Shown here piece by piece: positions 60,150 to 64,000 of a stretch of 64,000 bases of DNA. Every line of letters starts with the position of its first letter. Position 1 is the first letter of the stretch. This DNA comes from Sordaria brevicollis. Lineage: Eukaryota > Ascomycota > Sordariomycetes > Sordariales > Sordariaceae. Below the pieces are notes generated by a model, which did not search any database, was not told the DNA's origin, and worked only from the letters and a program-made list of their open reading frames with translations. The stretch spans positions 62,001 to 126,000 of the forward strand of contig JAUTDP010000016.1 in the NCBI GenBank assembly GCA_033439795.1, in the 5' to 3' direction. The position numbers were made by a program, and so were the translations under genes.

Positions 60150-61391
60150 TAGTAGACATGCCCGTAGATCGCTAGCGGCAGGCGCATCGTGTGCCATAAT
60201 CCGTTGCCCCTCCGGAGTATCTGTCAAAAATTCAGGAGGATCCCTCGCAGACTTTTTTTGGAGTGGTGAACCGGCGGCTTAGAAGAAATGTGAGAGAACA
60301 AGCAGCTCCTTATCCATTTTGCCTTGACGATACCACAGGGAAGAATTGCAAACGAGATATTTCATCAGGGTGCTTTTGCCAGACCCAGCCTTGCCTTGGA
60401 CCCAGTAGAGTTTGTTTGTTGGTGATTCCAACCAACAAAGAAAACAGCTCCATGAGAGGTCTCTGGTGCGATGCGAACAGGCCGAGGGCAAGGTGTCTTT
60501 CGGCGGTGACTCAAAGCCCTGGATCATCCACTCATAGGTCCCCTCAAAAGGCGGTTTGATTTGGTGGAAATCGCTCACGCATGCTGCCGAACTTGAGACT
60601 TTTGAGGAGCACCTGTCGTCTTTCCCGCAGGAGAGCTTCTGAGGACGCTTCCGTGATCATTCCTTGTGTCTTTTTGACCTCGTTGGTGATGGACATGGTT
60701 GCGGTTGCCTGCACCGTGGCTTCTGTCTTGACGACCTCCAGGATAGACTCTTGGTGTGATTTCATGACGACTTGGAGATTCACCTGACCTTCGGAGAGGG
60801 CCTCCTCAACGAAGCACCGAATGGTGCTGTCGAGCTGTTGAAAACCGGCTTCCGTTTTTAGTTGGAGCGCATCGGCTTTGTTGCTAGATGTCGGTTTAGT
60901 CAGTCTGGGGTAGCCAACAGCTGGACCGGAGATGCAAAAACTTGGCAAACACGCAAAAGAAGGCCGGACTCGACCTAGAACCCTTTGGTATTCGCGCATC
61001 TTTCTTTCCAACTTGACAATGTTTCCTTGTCGAGCCTTTGCCCGTAGAGCCAAGCGTAACGAAAGAAGGGCTTTGCCTTGGGCGGAAGGACGGTCGAGCT
61101 TGCCGGCTTCGGCCTTCAAGCGAGAGATGGCGCTGAGACATTCCTTGGCGATACTGAGCAACTCCTTCTCATCTCTGGTGATTGTCTTTGCGCACGATAT
61201 TGACTGCCCTGGGCAACCCCAAGGCTCGTGGCGATACCCACGGAATGGGTCAGCAGAGTGGTCGTATCGGGATCTGGAGACCCGGTCTTGAAAACGGTCC
61301 GACACTTCAGTTGGATGCCAACTCTATGGCAAAGCCAATAGCTTGCATGACATTGCACGCAAGGGAGCCCAAAGGCCTCGTGGCCAGACAT
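60150..61391 (-). pseudogene. Frameshifted NLR (STAND/NACHT-type NTPase) relic
   Basis: Read on minus from the ATG at 61391 (M-S-G-H-E-A-F-G-L). The first 90 codons switch frame several times, with V-M-Q-A-I-G-F-A in a second frame. 61230-60570 then gives a long helical N-terminal region (E-K-E-L-L-S-I-A-K-E-C-L, then L-K-S-L-K-F-G-S-M-R-E-R-F). A one-base shift near 60565 leads into H-Q-I-K-P-P-F-E-G-T-Y-E-W-M and the Walker A motif G-K-A-G-S-G-K-S-T-L-M-K-Y-L (about 60350-60392). After H-F-F a stop replaces the usual Trp, then another shift continues briefly to about 60150. No NACHT remainder or repeat domain follows. Fungal NLRs of this layout act in heterokaryon incompatibility or innate-type responses; this copy cannot make a complete protein. 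Confidence 0.82.
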
Positions 61392-62257
61392 GTTATCGGT
61401 GACGGCGTGGGCTTGAAGATGGTGAGCAACAGAACCTGTAAGCTGATGTCGAGACGGGGGACGATACTATGGTCGTTGCTCAACTCACCTCTCTACCATA
61501 TATGGTGATCCAACGCGCTTCGAGGTTCAAAATAGGGTGGCCATATTCTAGCCCCCTTAGTCCCGTCAACTCCATTCTTGCCTCCGTGGTTGTCAGACGG
61601 GAGTTCTGAAATCTGGGGCGGGTGCTCCCGTCTGCCCGGGCTTGGGTTTGCAGGTGGGTGTTAAACACATAGTCTCAAGATGCCTGCCACTGTTAGAGCG
61701 TGCACCATAGTTGTATGGGGCACCCTAACAGATCTCCCGAAAATAGCAAAAGCGTTACTGACTGCGTAATCAGTAACAAACTTGCATTTCCAATAAAGCC
61801 CGAGCGGTTACCTTTCCATCATCAACCTACCAGTTCGATATCCTCATTGCCTTGGTACCATGAAAACAATCCACTTTGCTGCCGTTTGCCCAGTCTAAGC
61901 GTTTAAGGCACTTTCCGAAAGCAGTTAGGTCCTGGAGAAGGTCCAGGATCCCTGGCCCGTTCCCCGCTGACTTGGCCAGCTCGATCCACAGCGGACAGCA
62001 ACTGCCCCCCTGTCATTTTTCCATTCCAGCGACCTTCCGTCTTATCGTCCACTCTACTTCGAACTTCCATCGTGACCTGAGAACCTCCAAAATGCATCAC
62101 CTATCTCTAGCCCATTTCACCAACCTACCCTACTACTAGACCTATCACCGACCAACATACCATGTCACTTCTCTAGTTGAGATTCCTGCTCAGATTTGGA
62201 ACCCTTCCGTTCAAGATTGGGCTCAAGGTGTTTACCGCGTTCCTCGTCGTGCGGTCG
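61392..62257. other. Intergenic/promoter region of the sugar-porter gene
   Basis: About 0.87 kb. A short minus-strand ORF (61480-61668) has no recognisable family and may be a further scrap upstream of the NLR relic. The last 250 bp, pyrimidine-rich and containing ccaacctaccctactac, should be the transporter's leader and promoter. No TATA box is certain. Confidence 0.5.
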
Positions 62258-63892
62258 ATGATCAAAGCCATGGCGGCCAACTTCCGCGACCTGACGCTGT
62301 ACCTGGTGGTGCTGATAATCGTCAGCACCCTCGGTCCTCTTCAGTTTGGCTTCCATTTGGTATGTTCCCCGTGCTGTCGTGTCTAATATATCTACTAACA
62401 TCATTTCCAGGCCGAGTTGAACGCCCCCGAAGATGTCATCACCTGCCGCAAAACCTCCATTTCCTCGACCATCTCCAACCTGCTCGCCTACGTCAAGAAC
62501 TCGTCCGACGATGTCGACTGCATTCCCATGACCCGTCCCGAATTCGCCACCGTCTCGGCCATCTTCACCATCGGCGGTCTCTTCGGTGCCCTTATCGCCG
62601 GCCCTTTCACCTCTGCCCGAGGTCGCTGGCTGTCCATGCAGTTGACAGCTGCTTTCTACATTGTCGGCTCTCTCGTTGAGACCCTCTCGCACTCCGTCCC
62701 CGTGCTCTCGGCCGGCCGTTTCCTCACGGGTGTTGGGGCCGGCGCCAGCACGGTCATCGTCCCCCTCTACATCAGCGAAATCGCCCCGCCCGCCCAGAGA
62801 GGGTTATTCGGTGCTTTCACCCAGATCAGCATCAACCTCGGCATCCTGATCTCGCAAACCCTAGGATACTTCCTGAGCCACGACTCAGCCTGGAGATGGA
62901 TTCTAGGGTCCGGAGTGGTGGTAGCCGCTGCCCAAGGATTCGGTCTGCTATTGGCGCCCGAGAGCCCCAAGTGGACAGCGAGCGCTAAGGGCGACGTGAC
63001 GCAAGCGAGGAGGACACTCCAGCGCATTCGAGGAAAGAACGCTAACATCGACGAGGAAGTCGAATCCTGGGGCCAAGGAAGCGGGAGACCTGCTAGCGAA
63101 GAGGAATCCTTGCTTCACGGCGTCGAAGACCGCATGGAGGGTTTATTGCGCAGAGACACCTCTCGCTCCAACTCGCCATCACCTTCCACCACGTCTTCCC
63201 GTCCTCATGCCCACAAGGCCAACAAACCCCATCTCGGCTTCGTCCAGGTTCTCAAGGACGCCAACACCCGCCCCGCCATTATCGCCGTGGTGGGCATCAT
63301 GTTCGCCCAGCAGCTGTGCGGCATCAACTCCATCATTATGTACAGCGTCTCGCTCTTCCGCGACTTGCTTCCTCCTTCCTTTTCCTCGGGCCTCCTCACC
63401 ATTTGCATCTCCATCATCAACCTAGGCACTACTACTGCCTGCTCGCCCCTTCCCGACAAGTTCGGCCGCAAGGCCTGTCTGCTGGCTTCTACCATCGGCC
63501 AGGGTGTGTCGTCTCTGGTCCTCGCTTTGTCCATCATGTTTGGCGTCCAGATCCTGTCCGCCATCGCCGCCTTGTTTTTCGTGGCTTTCTTTGCTGTCGG
63601 ATTGGGCCCGGTGCCGTTTATCCTTGCCAGCGAATTGGTCGGGGAAGAAGCGGTGGGTGCCACGCAGAGTTGGGCGTTGGGGGCCAGTTATATCGCTACT
63701 TTCTTGGTGGCATTTGGGTTCCCTGTGGTGAATGAGGCGCTGAATAAGGCGTTTGGAGGGGCCGGGTGGGTTTATTTTATTTTTGCGGGCATGGCGGCGG
63801 TCTGGGCGTTGTTTATTACGAGGGTGGTGCCGGAGACGAAGGGCAAGAAGAGCGTGGATGAGGTTTGGGGACGGACTAGGCGTGTGGATTGA
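62258..63892 (+). CDS. Sugar-porter family MFS transporter
   Basis: Two exons (62258-62359 and 62411-63892) with a 51-bp intron (GTATGT...TCCAG, branch ctaac) give 527 residues with about 12 predicted membrane helices. The splice joins G-P-L-Q-F-G-F-H-L and A-E-L-N-A-P in helix 1. Sugar-porter motifs are present: G-x-x-A-G-x-x-x-x-x-x-G-R after helix 2, G-R-x-x-x-G-x-G-A-G in helix 4 followed by P-L-Y-I-S-E-I-A-P-P, Q-Q-L-C-G-I-N-S-I in helix 7, D-K-F-G-R-K after helix 8, and P-E-T-K-G-K at the end. A long Ser-rich central loop (about residues 245-300) separates the halves. The pattern is closest to the yeast YBR241C/Vps73 group, often vacuolar, rather than plasma-membrane hexose permeases. 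Substrate is not determinable. ATG 62258 is used; ATG 62270 is an in-frame alternative. Confidence 0.9.
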
Positions 63893-64000
63893 GTGGAGGG
63901 TTGGTGATGATGTGTTTGCGTGGAGTTTTTTTTGGAGGGTATGGTTTTGAACATTGATGTGGGTATTTATAGTATTGGTTGTGTAACTGATTTTGTTATT
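63893..64000. other. 3' flank of the transporter gene
   Basis: Short 3' untranslated or flanking sequence up to the window edge. No gene is seen. Confidence 0.6.

Overview
The window is from the nuclear genome of a filamentous ascomycete, most likely a Neurospora-like member of the Sordariales. Three things suggest this: protein genes with short GT-AG introns (51-100 bases, often with CTAAC-like branch sites), fungal-specific families, and a 40-kb block with the signature of repeat-induced point mutation (RIP). In that block CA and TG are almost absent, TA is everywhere, and transposon reading frames are broken almost only by TAA and TAG.

Bases 1 to about 40,140 are an AT-rich, gene-free transposon graveyard whose nesting can be read from target-site duplications (TSDs). 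A Gypsy element (A, 7269-22356, plus strand, TSD gataa/aataa) sits inside an older minus-strand Gypsy copy (B1, 5142-7268 plus 22362-26025). A second copy of that family (B2, 14505-22320, TSD ttaag) sits inside the 3' LTR of A. A chromodomain-type plus-strand Gypsy element (D, 26026-27893 plus 35314 to about 35890) is split by a minus-strand Gypsy element (C, 27894-35313, TSD aacgg). The 3' LTR of a further element (E) ends at 5141. Two small, far less mutated insertions stand out: a 486-bp LTR-type miniature element (36398-36883, 133-bp LTRs, TSD gtaaa) and a 765-bp island bounded by short inverted repeats and caata direct repeats (37993-38757).

From about 40,140 to 64,000 base composition is normal. 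Genes in order: a secreted Thr-rich Cys-tail protein (-), a FAT1/FATP-type acyl-CoA synthetase (-), mannose-6-phosphate isomerase (-), an RPA43-like RNA polymerase I subunit (-), an NmrA/isoflavone-reductase-like NAD(P)-binding protein (+), a broken copy (-) and a nearly intact copy (+) of an unrecognised multi-pass membrane protein, a frameshifted NLR (STAND NTPase) pseudogene (-), and a sugar-porter MFS transporter (+). The housekeeping genes (PMI, RPA43, FAT1) look ordinary and are not a pathway cluster.

The 52.9-61.4 kb segment is accessory-like. It holds an inverted gene/pseudogene pair with matching TATA boxes, several classes of tandem and dispersed repeats (one with RIP-like changes in a single repeat unit), an in-frame TAG in the otherwise open membrane-protein gene, and the NLR relic. 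No unambiguous new system was found. The strongest candidates for undescribed elements are the small LTR-type element and the membrane-protein family with its local repeats.
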